60,000 bases of DNA from Apostichopus japonicus (taxonomy: Eukaryota > Echinodermata > Holothuroidea > Aspidochirotida > Stichopodidae): NCBI RefSeq assembly GCF_037975245.1, contig NC_092573.1, forward strand, positions 25,513,265 through 25,573,264. The letters run 5' to 3'. The notes below the pieces were generated by a model, which had not been told where the DNA came from, made no database searches, and saw only the letters and a list, made by a program, of their open reading frames with translations. The translations under genes and the position numbers were made by a program. Of the stretch, positions 26,401 through 40,800 are shown piece by piece (positions within the stretch are counted from its first letter, which is position 1; the number at the start of each line of letters is the position of its first letter).

Positions 26401-28822
26401 TGATTACTAATTCATTGCTTCAAAACATTCTTAGCTGCTCTCATAGGTTCACATTTAAAGCTACATTCAAACAGTACTTTCATATCTGCACTAACAACAC
26501 AAGGCTTCATTCAAGATATCTCTTCCCCTAACTGGACCATAAGATTGCATCAAAACTTACATTCAAGAATTATTTTCCATAGCCACATTCGAAAAGTCTC
26601 TTTCCTAGTTGCACGAGAGTCAACAGCCGATAATTTATTCTGGATATTGCATAGTAAAATACTTATTGCATAGTAAAATTACTATGTGAACTGACCTTCA
26701 ATCCAGCAACAGAGACTTGTGATCCTCATTTACTCATAGACTTACCTATCATTTGTTATGCAACCCTTTATTCACTAGTGCAAAAAGTTACCTATCATAT
26801 GCCATGCAACCGTTTATTCACTAGTGCAAAAATTTACCTATCATATGCCATGCAACCGTTTATTAACTAGTGCAAGAAGTTACCTATCATATGCCATGCA
26901 ACCCTTTATTCACTAGTGCAAGAAGTTACCTATCATATGCCATGCAACCCTTTATTCACTAGTGCAAGAAGTAACCTATCATATGCAATGCAACCCTTTA
27001 TTTACTAGTGGAAGAAGTTACCTATTACATATCATGCAACATTCATCCACTATAGTAATAAAATTACCTATCACAGAAACTTGGAACATGCAAGAGGCAA
27101 CATTTCCAGCACCATCTGTAAATCGGTAAGTTACTGTTGTGACACCCAAGGGGAAAGTACTGCCAGGTCTGTGAGTAGTGGCCATAGCTGGTTCCTCATT
27201 TGAGTTGTCCACTGCCACCGGTTCCAACCATGTGATTGGATCTGACATCCCCCCGATTGCAACAAATCGAACAATGTCATCTGGGCAAGGTCTTGTTATT
27301 ACTGGTGGGATCTGATCCAAGGTTTGTGCTAAAAGAGATAACAGCAGTTAGTTGAACCCATTTTTGCTAATGGTGGCTGGTTATTATTTTACAATATGAA
27401 AGCAATAATGTAAGGAGTGTTTTCAGTTAGTTCCTGCTGGATACCATCCTAAGAGTCACAATGATATGTCTAAAAGCAATCTTTAAGCATACCACCTACA
27501 GTACATATCCTTTGACTTAATACACATACTAATTTTTTCTGACAATCTGCCCCCTAAGGAACATATATAAATCAAAACTACTACTTTGATCACAATGTAT
27601 TTATGTCCATTGCTTACTGTCTAAACCTCAACCAAACACATTTCTTATCTGAACAACATGCTATCTATAACTATAAACAATATAAAACCACAAACTTTTC
27701 ACATTCTTGTATCCGTCCCTCTTTTTTATATACAGCCATAGTAAATAGAAAATTGATTTACGTTGCAACATGTAATGGAATGGCTTTGCAGACCGTTCAT
27801 ACAGCCAGTGGGCAAACACCATAAAGAATGACAAACTGATTTTAATAAAAACAACTTTAAAGTGCCCATTGGCATTTCCCATTTTCCACAAACCTAACAG
27901 CTTTTACTATCTACTATGATTCTGCAATCTTTGCTCAAGTAGAAAGTTAGGCAACAACAACAAAACTGGCTAAATTTTAATTATGTCAAAATCAAAGGTA
28001 ACTGTAACAAAAAACGACTCACTCCTAACAATAATGAAGAAGGAACAGCTGACGGCATTTCCAAAAGAGTCAGCAAAGGTGTACGTAACTTCTGTATTTC
28101 CGAGGGAGAAACTCGATCCTGGAATGTGAGTGGTGACAACCGAGGGTAAGCCAGACTCGTCGACAGCCTCCGGCTCTATCCATCTTGGAAATACTTGTTC
28201 AGTAGTCGAGGCCACAATCAGAGTTTGGTCTTGTGGGCAGGGGACGGTGATACGGGGTGGAGTGGTATCCTGTATCGTTTGATCTAAACGAATTGTAGTA
28301 AAAAAATATTGGAAAAAAAAGTAATATCTATTGTCTTCCGTATAATAGTTGCCTTAAAACACATTAGCAATGCCATTGGTGTCCTCCAGCCACGCCCCAA
28401 GTCAACATACGGAGTTGTCTTATCGGTCCTTTCTAGTTCCACAAAACTTGACAACGCAGCAGCGGCCTCTGAAATCACTGATAATTCTTTTGAAGAATCT
28501 CTGACGGACACTCCTGGGCAAAGTACCTGAACATTCGCTAAACTCACAGATACAGTAATGTGACATTACTTGAACTAAAATCAGTTCTTACCATTCATAA
28601 CCAGTACATTTTAACAACGAAACATTGCCCAATGTTTGGCAGCTTTACATACGTCTGGTCGGCATCCAATCGGAAAGCTTTTTTGACGTATTTTCAATAA
28701 CGTCCACAAAACTTAGTTTTAATCTTTGAGTGTCAGTAAAATTGTATCCAATACTCCAAAGTTAGAATTACTGGATGTTTCTCCTTGTCTTCTTGATTTT
28801 AATACCTATATATATATATATA

Positions 28823-28879
<57 letters not shown>

Positions 28880-31800
28880 TCACTTTAACTGGAATGACTT
28901 GATATAGATTGTCTTTCACTTGAGGCTCGTTTCACTGGTCATTGATCCCTGGAACATACCTTGAACAGTGACATCAAAGGAACAGCTACCAATGTTTCCT
29001 TGGTTATCACTGTAAGTGTAGGTAACAGTAGTTGTACCAATTGGAAACACCTGCATTGGATTTGCAGAACCAAGAACAGTCACCAAATTATCCTGACTGT
29101 CAACTACAATTGGTTCCCGCCATGTGACTGTCACACCATTCTGTCCTGTTGGTGCTGTAACGACTATGTCAGCAGGACAGTCAACTAAGAATCGGAAAGG
29201 AGCACCGCCGAGTGCTTTGTAAAGAGAAAGAGAAACATTGTTGCAGAATGGAATTACTATTTTTGTGTCATTTTCTAGAGTAGGCACATATTTCAAAGTG
29301 TAAAAGATGAAATTGGCTGGATATGCAGAATTATTCACTCAAGATAATGTGAGTCAGAGTGACTGTTTACATTGTTGGTTCACAACCTTACACAGTGCCA
29401 ATCTCAATGAATAATGCTGATAATATATCCACTGCATAACATTTATTTTTAGCCCCTTTTTTTTTATTATCTCAATTTTGTTTTTCCTTGTAACGTGTGA
29501 TGAAACTCTTTAAACCGAGCAATGTATGTTCTATTCACAAAGAAACAGCATTAATGTCAGAATTAACCTTGTAACGTGTGATGAACTCTTTAAACCGAGC
29601 AATGCATGTTCCATTCACAAAGAAACATCATCAATGTCAGAATTAACCCTGTTAAAGTAAGCAATATTCTTACTTTGAACAATGACATCAAAAGAGCAAG
29701 ATGTTGGAGTCCCAGTCACTGTGTATGTTACAGTAGTGGTCCCCAACTGAAAGACTGTGTTGGGTTCATGGGTACTCTGTAGTGTCAACTCCTGACCATT
29801 GCTATTGAAAGCTACAGGCGTTATCCAGCCGACTGTAGCCCTGGAAACACCAGCTGGAACATTTACTACACTATCAGCAGGACACTGAAGCATTACTTGC
29901 GGACCTGCAAAAAAATATATATATAAATATAATTTAATTTTTTGGCAAACAGCAGTGAACAAGCTTTTAAGCTAATTTCCTCTTGAATTGTGTAGTTTAT
30001 TTTGCCATAGTGTTTGGCCATTAGAGTTAAATCATAAGAGATTGAATTTTCATGAAGTACTTGCCCTTATCGATCAAATGTGAAAAATGTCACAATGGCT
30101 CAGGTTTATGAAGTTTTGACATCCAAATTACACACTGTACTTAGGAGGCAACCAGAGATTAGTTTGATCATATCACTTCATATCATATGCATGAAGTAAT
30201 GTCCAAATTCTTCACTAGTTTTGTCTGCCCACCCCTTTTTGTGAGCACATCTAGGTTTTTCTTTCAGACTCACGTCTGTCATAAGTCTTTAGGATATTTC
30301 ACAGATCATGAAAAATTACATGAACAGTTATATCAAAGACAATGTTTCATCTTTTTCAGAGTTCATTTGATTATTCAGCTAAGATTGCGTCGTTGTGTCA
30401 TTTTAATGCCTTTTCAAGAAGCTACAAATGAAATGTAGCCAAACGCAATGAAAACTATCGCTACAATCCTCAAACTATATGGTTTTTTCTTCATCAGAGA
30501 ATTATCACATGCTGGGTAATTATTGGCAGACTTGAGAAATCAATCAGTGGTTAACTTGTGTTCATTCATACTTAGTAAAGATTCCTAAATCCTATTGGTC
30601 CATTCAGGTCAGCTGACCGTGGTTAATCCTGTAAGTAACGCACGGTAAAATTACGGGGCATCACTTTAATAAATCTTTGGTTATATGTAACCAAAAATGT
30701 TTTGTTTTATGATTTTTCCCCCACACAAATGGTAGTGTATGAATGAACAGGGTTAATGAACGGTCTAGCGTGCGTTACTCCCATGATTAATGCACTCCGG
30801 GTGTTAATGCTATCGCTGGATGCACTCGGGCTCCGCCCTTGTGCATCGCTTGCATTATCCCCCGATCGTGCATTAATCCTGTGAGTAACGCACGCTAGAC
30901 CGTTGATTAACCCCTTATTAATTCCCAGAAATCACCCAAAGTAATATCTATGATAATTTTTTTACAACATCTAGAAGAAATAAATTGACTATGGTAAGAA
31001 CAGGAAGCAGCTTCAGACTTCCAATTAACATGCACTAATATTGTGATTATTTTCCGTGTATTTCAGATCGATAAAGAAGTCTGAAAGCATAAAAATGGCT
31101 TAAATATACTTCTTCTATCATCTAGAACATGCAAAACAGGTAAATACAGACCCATGACAATAATATTGAAGGAACATGATGCAGAGTTTCCAAATTGGTC
31201 GGTAAATGTGTACACGACCAAAGTTACACCGAGCGGAAAGTTCTCTCCAGGTCGGTGTGTGGCTTCCACGATGACCGGTCCTGACTCATCGATAGCTTGT
31301 GGTGGTGTCCAAAATAATGGTGCACCCGTTAAACCGGCTGGCACGTCGACAACCCTTGTAGCCGGGCATGGTGTGATGATGTTGGGTGGTGTATTATCCA
31401 TTGGCTGCACTCCAGCTGAAGGATATGGAAATGTTGCAGATTTGTTGAAAATTTTACCAAATGTCCAAAAGGCAGAAAACATACAAAGAGATTGTATTAC
31501 TTCAATATTTTGCCTCTAATATGTAAATGAACATCTTTATATTCACTGTGAGTCTCTTTCAAATACCATCAAAACATCGACTGCAATGGCGGACACATTT
31601 TATAAGCTGACCGTAACCCTGGATACCTATTTTACTAAGTTGAAGCATGAAGTTTAACAAAGTTCTACTTCTGGAAGCTTGAACCATGTTAAACAGGATT
31701 ACAGATGACCTCAAATGACCTGTTACCACTGCCACAGTTATATCTGAGTTCTTGCACTCTGCAATATTTCAGCCATTTTGTATATTGTTGGCTATATCAT

Positions 31801-34800
31801 GTTACAGTCCAACATAGCAGACGCATTAAGCATGGAAAGGTTTCTGTTATTCAGTGGTTGTTCCACAAGGCTAAGAGTAGTGTCGTCACGATTCAGGCAC
31901 AATGAAAGTGTAAAATTTTTATTACATCGCCAGGTTTGTATCCCGTCAAATAAACTAGACTATGTCATAATTAACTCACTCCTTGTCTACTCCCCGGCTT
32001 AAAATTGTGCAAACTATGCAGTTCTACAAACTCTTCCATTTGTCTTTTTAACATAATCATTTCTTAACACTGTCCTCTGCGTCTCAACGCACTTTAATAT
32101 AACTGATACTAACAGACGTCTTCAGAGGGTGTGTTGCAAAGAAAAACACAGTAGAAAATTCGATTTTTAGCAATTGGCATTGCATGACATTTTACCAACA
32201 TATGATCACCATTAAGCATATGGTTAAAAACTTGACAAACGGATACAGAGATACATCAAAAATCCAATAAAGAACATTAACTGCTTTAATGTCACTCTGA
32301 GAAATGTTGCCATGGCTCTGGGAAATCCATTCATTTCAAAGATCAAGTAATATTAACATATAATGGTTACATGAAGTTCAGTAAAGAAGATGTGCACATA
32401 ATAATATGAGAAAGTTAAACATACCCTGAACAGTGATATCAAAGGAACAGCTATCAGAGTTTCCTTGGTTATCACTGTAAGTGTAGGTAACAGTAGATGT
32501 ACCAATTGGAAACACCTGCATTGGGTTTGCAGAACCAAGAACAGTCACCAAATTATCCTGACTGTCAACTACAACTGGTTCCCGCCATGTGACTGTCACA
32601 CCATTCTGTCCTGTTGGTGCTGTAACTACTATGTCAGCAGGACAGTCCACTAAGAAACGGAAAGGATCAACTGCTGGACCTGAGAAAGCAAAAATAGAAT
32701 TGAAGATACTTTCTAGTCATGAAGAGATTTAACATCCAAACTTGTAGTATGAGTACACCAGTATGAGTATGAGTACAAGTAGAATTTCCTGAGAATAAGT
32801 ACTAGTAAGGGTAGAAGGCTTAGCACCAGTAAGAGTACATATTTAGCATTAATAATTCTAGTATTTTTCAAAATGTCCCCCGTATGAGCAAAAAATCCAC
32901 ATACAGAACACATGTACAGGTTACTCTCCTAGAATACAAGTTTAAGTACAGACTCACTATGATATCATAAGATTTCTGAATCAGTAAAATGTTTGTTTTT
33001 CCTAGAAAGTATTGGAAGGTCAAAGCATGTACTAGGTACAATGGTTACATTTGCGTTTTTAAGACTCAGAGTAAGGCTCATTGCTCATGAATGTTTCAAT
33101 GGACTGAATAAAGGATCTTCAATGCATCTAAATATCTGAATCTTAGATTGTCATATACAAGAAAAGCCACAAAGCTAAACATACCTTGAACAGTGACATC
33201 AAAGGAACAGCTATCAGAGTTTCCTTGGTTATCACTGTAAGTGTAGGTAACAGTAGATGTACCTATTGGAAACACCTGCAATGGGTTTGCAGAACCAACA
33301 ACAGTCACCAAATTATCCTGACTGTCAACTACAACTGGTTCCCGCCATGTGACTGTCACACCATTCTGTCCTGTTGGTGCTGTAACTACTATGTCAGCAG
33401 GACAGTCCACTAAGAAACGGAAAGGATCAACTGCTGGACCTGAGAAAGCAAAAATAGAATTGAAGATACTTTCTAGTAATTTAACATCCAGACTTGAAGT
33501 ATGAGTATAACATTATGAGTATGAGTACAAGTAGAATTTCCTGAGAATAAGTAACAGCAGGAATACAAGGCTTAGCACCAGTATGAGTACATAATTTAGC
33601 ATTAATTCCTATAATTCTATTCAAAACGTCCCCCGTATGAGTAAAAAAATCCACAATAAAGAACACATGTACAGGTTACTCTCCTAGAATACAAGTTTAA
33701 CTACAGACTCACTACGATATCTCAAGATCACAAAAACAGTAACCACTCTGTTTTTCCTAGAAAGTATTGGAAGGTCAAAGCATGTACTAGGAACAATTTT
33801 TACATTTGCATCTTTAAGACTCACAGTAAAGCTCATTGATCATGAATGTTTTCAATTGACTGAATAAAATGTCTTCAATGCATCTAAATATATGAAACTT
33901 AGATTGTCATATACAAGAAAAGCCACAAAGCTAAACATACCTTGAACAGTGACATCAAATGAACAGCTATCAGAGTTTCCTTGGTTATCACTGTAAGTGT
34001 AGGTAACAGTAGATGTACCAATTGGAAACACCTGCAATGGGTTTGCAGAACCAAGAACAGTCACCAAATTATCCTGACTGTCAACTACAACTGGTTCCCG
34101 CCATGTGACTGTCACACCATTCTGTCCTGTTGGTGCTGTAACGACTATGTCAGCAGGACAGTCAACTAAGAAACGGAAAGGATCAACTGCTGGACCTGAG
34201 AAAGTAAAAAATAGAATTGAAGATACTTTCTAGTCATGAAGAGATTTAATACCAGACTTGTAGTATGAGTATAACATTATGAGTATGAGTACAAGTAGAA
34301 TTTCCTGAGAATAAGTAACAGCAGGAATACAAGGCTTAGCACCAGTATGAGAACATTATATAGCATTAATTCCTATAATTCTATTCAAAATGTCCCACAT
34401 ATGAGAAAAAAATCCACAATACAGAACACATGTACAGGTTACTCTCCTAGAATACAAGTTTAAGTACAGACTCACTATGATATCTCAAGATTTTTAAATC
34501 AGTAAAATGTCTGTTTTTCCTAGAAAGTATTGGAAGGTCAAAGCATGTACTAGGAACAATTTTTACATTTGCATCTTTAAGACTCACAGTAAAGCTCATT
34601 GATCATGAATGTTTTCAATTGACTGAATAAAATGTCTTCAATGCATCTAAATATCTGAATCTTAGATTGTCGAATACAAGAAAAGCCACAAAGCTAAACA
34701 TACCTTGAACAGTGACATCAAAGGAACAGCTATCAGAGTTTCCTTGGTTATCACTGTAAGTGTAGGTAATAGTAGATGTACCAATTGGAAACACCTGCAA

Positions 34801-37800
34801 TGGGTTTGCAGAACCAAGAACAGTCACCAAATTATCCTGACTGTCAACTACAACTGGTTCCCGCCATGTGACTGTCACACCATTCTGTCCTGTTGGTGCT
34901 GTAACTACTATGTCAGCAGGACAGTCAACTAAGAAACGGAAAGGATCAACTGCTGGACCTGAGAAAGCAAAAATAGAATTGAAGATACTTTCTAGTCATG
35001 AAAAGATTTAACATCCAGACTTGTAGTATGAGTACAACATTATGAGTATGAGTACAAGTAGAATTTCCTGAGAATAAGTATCAGGAAGGGTAGAAGGCTT
35101 AGCACCAGTATGAGTACATAATTTAGCATTAATTCCTATAATTCTATTCAAAATGTTCCCCGTATGAGCAAAAAATCCACAATACAGAACACATGTACAG
35201 GTTACTCTCCTAGAATACAAGTTTAAGAACAGACTCACTACGATATCTCAAGATTTTCAAATCAGTAAAATGTCTGTTTTTCCTAGAAAGTATTGGAAGG
35301 TCAAAGCATGTACTAGGAACAATTTTTACATTTGCATCTTTAAGACTCACATAAAGCTCATTGATCATGAATGTTTTCAATTGACTGCATAAAATGTCTT
35401 CAATGCATCTAAATATATAAAACTTAGATTGTCATATACAAGAAAAGCCACAAAGTTAAACATACCTTGAACAGTGACATCAAATGAACAGCTATCAGAA
35501 TTTCCTTGGTTATCACTGTAAGTGTAGGTAACAGTAGATGTACCAATTGGAAACACCTGCATTGGGTTTGAAGAACCAACAACATTCACCAAATTATCCT
35601 GACTGTCAACTACAACTGGTTCCCGCCATGTGACTGTCACACCATTCTGTCCTGTTGGTGCTGTAACTACTATGTCAGCAGGACAGTCAACTAAGAAACG
35701 GAAAGGATCCACTGCTGGACCTGAGAAAGCAAAAATAGAATTGAAGATACTTTCTAGTCATGAAGAGATTTAACATCCAGACTTGTAGTATGAGTAAGCC
35801 AGTATGAGTATGATTACAAGTAGAATTTCCTGAGAATAAGTAACAGCAGGAATACAAGGCTTAGCACCAGTATGAGAACATAATTTAGCATTAATTCCTA
35901 TAATTCTTTTCAAAATGTCCCCAATATGAGCAAAAACCCACAATACAGAACACATGTACAGGTACCTCTCCTAGAATACAAGTTTAAGTACAGACTCACT
36001 ATGATATCATAAGATTTCTGAATCAGTAAAATGTCTGTTTTTCCTAGAAAGTATTGGAAGGTCAAAGCATGTACTAGGTACAATGGTTACATTTGCATCT
36101 TTAAGACTCACAGTAAAGCTCATTGATCATGAATGTTTTCAATTGACTGCATAAAATGTCTTCAATGCATCTAAATATATGAAACTTAGATTGTCATATA
36201 CAAGAAAAGCCACAAAGTTAAACATACCTTGAACAGTGACATCAAAGGAACAGCTATCAGAGTTTCCTTGGTTATCACTGTAAGTGTAGGTAACAGTAGA
36301 TGTACCAATTGGAAACACCTGCATTGGGTTTGAAGAACCAACAACAGTCACCAAATTATTCTGACTGTCAACTACAACTGGTTCCCGCCATGTGACTGTC
36401 ACACCATTCTGTCCTGTTGGTGCTGTAACTACTATGTCAGCAGGACAGTCCACTAAGAAACGGAAAGGATCCACTGCTGGACCTGAGAAAGCAAAAATAG
36501 AATTGAAGATACTTTCTAGTCATGAAGAGATTTAACATCCAGACTTGCAGTATGAGTAAGCCAGTATGAGTATGATTACAAGTAGAATTTCCTGAGAATA
36601 AGTAACAGCAGGAATACAAGGCTTAGCACCAGTATGAGAACATAATTTAGCATTAATTCCTATAATTCTATTCAAAATGTCCCCTGTTTGGGCAAAAAAC
36701 CCACAATACAGAACACATGTACAGGTAACTCTCCTAGAATACAAGTTTAACTACAGACTCACTATGATATCTCAAGATTACAAAAACAGTAACCACTCTG
36801 TTTTTCCTAGATAATAGTGGAAGGTCAAAGCATGTACATTTGCATTTTTAAGTCTCACAGTTAATTAGTGTGTGCTCATGAATAATGATTTGTCTCTCTG
36901 ATTGCTGAGCCTGATATGTAAATGGACTGATTCTTTTTGCAAGGGTTAAAATCTGTGAAAATGTACCTCATCATAATAATAATAATAAGAAAAGCCACAA
37001 AAGCTAAACATACCTTGAACAGTGACATCAAAGGAACAACTATCAGTGTTTCCTTGGTTATCACTGTAAGTGTAGGTAACAGTAGATGTACCAATTGGAA
37101 ACACCTGCATTGGGTTTGCAGTACCAGCAGTAGTCACCAAATTATCCTGACTGTCAACTACAACTGGTTCCCGCCATGTGACTGTCACACCATTCTGTCC
37201 TGTTGGTGCTGTAACGACTATGTCAGCAGGACAGTCAACTAAGAAACGGAAAGGACTAACTGCCTGGCCTGAAATATCAAGAAAGGATTTCTTCCATAGT
37301 TATGAAAAATATGAATATCGAAGCCTGTTTGAAGTCCTTTTGTTGTCCTACTAGTACTGGTCCTGTCCATGATTACTGTTAGGAGGGTGAACTAATTTAA
37401 TATAAAAAGATGTAATACAAGAAACATTTAGTACACAAATTTGTCATGAACTTCTTGAAGGAGATAATTGCACCCAAAATAACAGATCCAATCCTTTACA
37501 CAGAAAGATGTACAGGAACACGCGATTCAGCTATAAACAGATTTGGCAGAGCCTATACTGTCATTCCTATGCTATTTAATAATAGTTACTAATTATACCC
37601 GTGCTGTGGAGTGGATAAAGGTGGTGGCATCTCAAGCAATGAGGCTTAGCAATCGGGAGGTTCCGGAATCGATACCCGACAGGGTCATAGTAAGGTGGGT
37701 TTTTTTTTTATCCTAAAGCAATCTATGTTTTCCCATCTAAAATGACTTCTAAATTTAACAGATTCCAAATTTGAGTTTAAATGTTGGATTGGAAGCCACC

Positions 37801-40800
37801 TGACATGACATGTAAGTTGTAATCCATAAGTCCTTGCAGGTTTCTTCCACATTTTTGGTCTCTTAAGCATCAAAAAATTAACTGCTGATTATTTATTATT
37901 ATTATTATTAATTATAAACCAGAACTATGAAAAAATTCATTCAGGTTATGTTGACGAATTACTGGGGGGATAATTGGGACACTAGAGGATTACTGAATTT
38001 ACTTGTTGAGGGTAAGTCATTCCTGACAGCCTTCTTCACACATACAGAAACCCACGCACTCACATGCCATCGCACAGATTCCTCTCGCCACCAGCGAGGA
38101 ATAAAAAACAAATGGAGATTTTTTTGAGCTTTACCTAATGTTTTTGTTCTACTTGGCAACAATCCCATGGAAGGTATGAACATTTCCAATCAAAGTTTCC
38201 ATATCCAAGCCCAACAAAGCTTTAAGTGAGGTCATGCTGGATGTCCTAATGGCATGAGGCCCACATAGTTTAATATTATGTTCTGAACAGCAGTATTGCA
38301 TTCTAAATAGTTTTAATTGGAACATTTATTTATTTTATTATTGAGTGGGGGCAGAAGGGGAAGGGGGGTATGTGGTACACATGTGATGTTGAGAATTATA
38401 CAAGAAAGATTTGAAACTTACTTTCAACATTGACCAGAAAAGAGCAGCTCACACTATTTCCAGCGGGGTCGCTAAAGGTGTACATAACGATGTGTGTGCC
38501 AGGCATGAAGAAATCCCCCGGGTTAAAAGTGCTAACAGTCGAGACTGAACCAGAGTTATCTGTAGCCATCGGCTCCACCCAGTTTACTGTCGACCCTGTC
38601 GGAGCTGTTAGTGTTATGTCCGCAGGACACGGAACTGTGATGACTGGTGCGATGAAGTCCATGTCGGAAGGAGCTGATGAATTAGAAAAGATCTTTTTCG
38701 TCAGCACATCTCCAATCGCACTACAAAAAGCCTACATAGTGGACAGAGATCCGTTCAGTGATCATGGCAATGTTTACATGGTGTCGTATATAAACACACA
38801 ACCCAGTGTCCTTCAAATATCATGTTTTCTTGGCTGTTAATGTTCCTTTATTTAGAATTTCATCAACACGAAAACTTGTACATATATTTTCTTCTGGACT
38901 GTCTAAATGATTTAGATATTATCAAGAAAACAAATAGTAACATCACTGCACTACACTGCTGTCGTCATATGCGATCACAAATTATCACAAACTTTGAAGG
39001 AAAACAAAACTTCATATCTTAGCCATGCTATGAGGATGTATAGGTTTGAAAAGTTTTCAGAAAATTTGCTGAAGCAATCAACTTCGGCCACCGGAATAAT
39101 ATCCCTTTAACTGGTTCATCGCAATCTGATTCTTATAAAAGAAAATACATTTATGTTATTCACTTGAGTGGATTATATGTCTCCTGAAGTATTATATATA
39201 CACATGTCTGATATGATATAATAGCAACTTTTTGTGCTTTGGTTTAACAATTTTAACCAAATCAACCTCAGACCAAGATTTCAATTTTTTGTTTCATGAT
39301 TAGAGATTTGACTAGTAGAGCTACTGCAGGACTAAATTGCTACTGGATTCTAGTACCTGATAACTCAATTCAACAAAACAGTTGTAGAAAGTACAAAAAA
39401 TGCAGGTAATTTATATAGAATTGGTACTTCCACATCTGAATTAGACTTCATATTGAGTTGTATGGAGATTGATATATGTAAATATATGTAAAACTATGTA
39501 AATATATGTAAATAGGCTGATGTAGCAGTGGACAATTACCACGGCAGATACTATGGGATTTAAGCAATAAAAAGGAAAGCAAATGGATGCTGTGAAATTT
39601 TGGTTGATATTATTTGAAAGTATCATATAAGTAGAGAGGGAGAGAAAGCAAAATTTGAATTTGCATTCAAAGGTTTGCACATACATTTGAAAGCAGATTA
39701 CACTTGAGGGATAAAGCTGAGTACACACAGTCCAAATAGATATATGCAGTGCTACTTTCAAACTAATTGGCAACTTTTTCATCTCCAGATGAGCACATAG
39801 CATTGAGGCAGCTAATTATGTACAGGTCTGTAGCCATCATGCATTTATGTTAAAGACATTGAAGACTCGCCCCAAACCGTGTGCCGCCCTCTGAAAAAGT
39901 TAACTTTCCGTTGCTTGCAAGTGAAGTTTTCTTCTTGTCGCTACAAAACCGTTGCTGCATGTATTGACTGTACACTAGTATCTAATTATCGACGGTAGTA
40001 AGCTGTGTGTGTATTTTCTGGGATCGATGGTGGTGTCTAACACTTCTGTTACACCTCATACGAAACTAGGTCAGATTACCGGCATCAGACGTTTCTTTGT
40101 GCGTGAGTCTTCACTCCCTTTAACAGTTCCACTCACAGCCAGACTAACTAACATTTTATTAATCCATCTGTCATCACATAACGGGAAACCCAGAAAAGAA
40201 GGAGGCTCCAACTTGAAGGCAAACAGTAGAATGAAACAGTCCATCCTAAAATGAAATATTGGTATTACCAAGTACCTAATTCCATTTTTTTATATTTTAT
40301 TCAAAAAAATGGAAAATTGTTGATTGTGAAAATTTCAATGAGTTACCAATATAAATCACAGAATGATCTTTCATACCAGATATAAGGCAAAAGTTTCAGT
40401 AAAGAGAACACCTAACTCTTGGATCATACCACTTTTAGCACAACTTAAAATGTTATCCGAATTTAACTTCTTTCAGAAACTTCCAAATGTAGCATTGAAG
40501 TACCGTATAGTGGGCAGCCAAATGCAGCAAAAGACTAAATCATACAAGTTCAAAGCTGGTCTAAGATGAACCAGATGCAAACTAAAGAAGTGTCTTGTTT
40601 TACCTGACATTAATTGTCAATGGTGTGAAACAACTATGTGTACACTCTATTGTTACAGGTTGTCAGTGAAGGACAGCATTGTTAATACAAAGAAGGAAAT
40701 CCCGACAAGTTCTACTACTAACAATACGTTATAACCTTGTAACCTTCTACCATTATTATCAATACAAATATAGGGTTTGTAAATGGTAGCCTTGATAAGC

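Larger units (their letters stand above)
32425..37268 (-). repeat. Tandem array of about 762-bp units (H3-H9)
   Basis: Seven HYR exons recur at 761, 756, 763, 762, 762 and 786 bp. The introns are copies too: each carries the acceptor TTTGCTTTCTCAG, a GTATGAGTATGAGTACAAG-like stretch, TTTTTCCTAGAAAGTATTGG and CAAAGCATGTAC. The rightmost interval (H3-H4) is the most divergent. Confidence 0.93.

Noticed and set aside
28961-37242. Plus-strand open frames opposite H3-H9 and H12, all similar to each other
   Set aside because: They are antisense shadows of the repeated HYR exons; their similarity comes from the exons.
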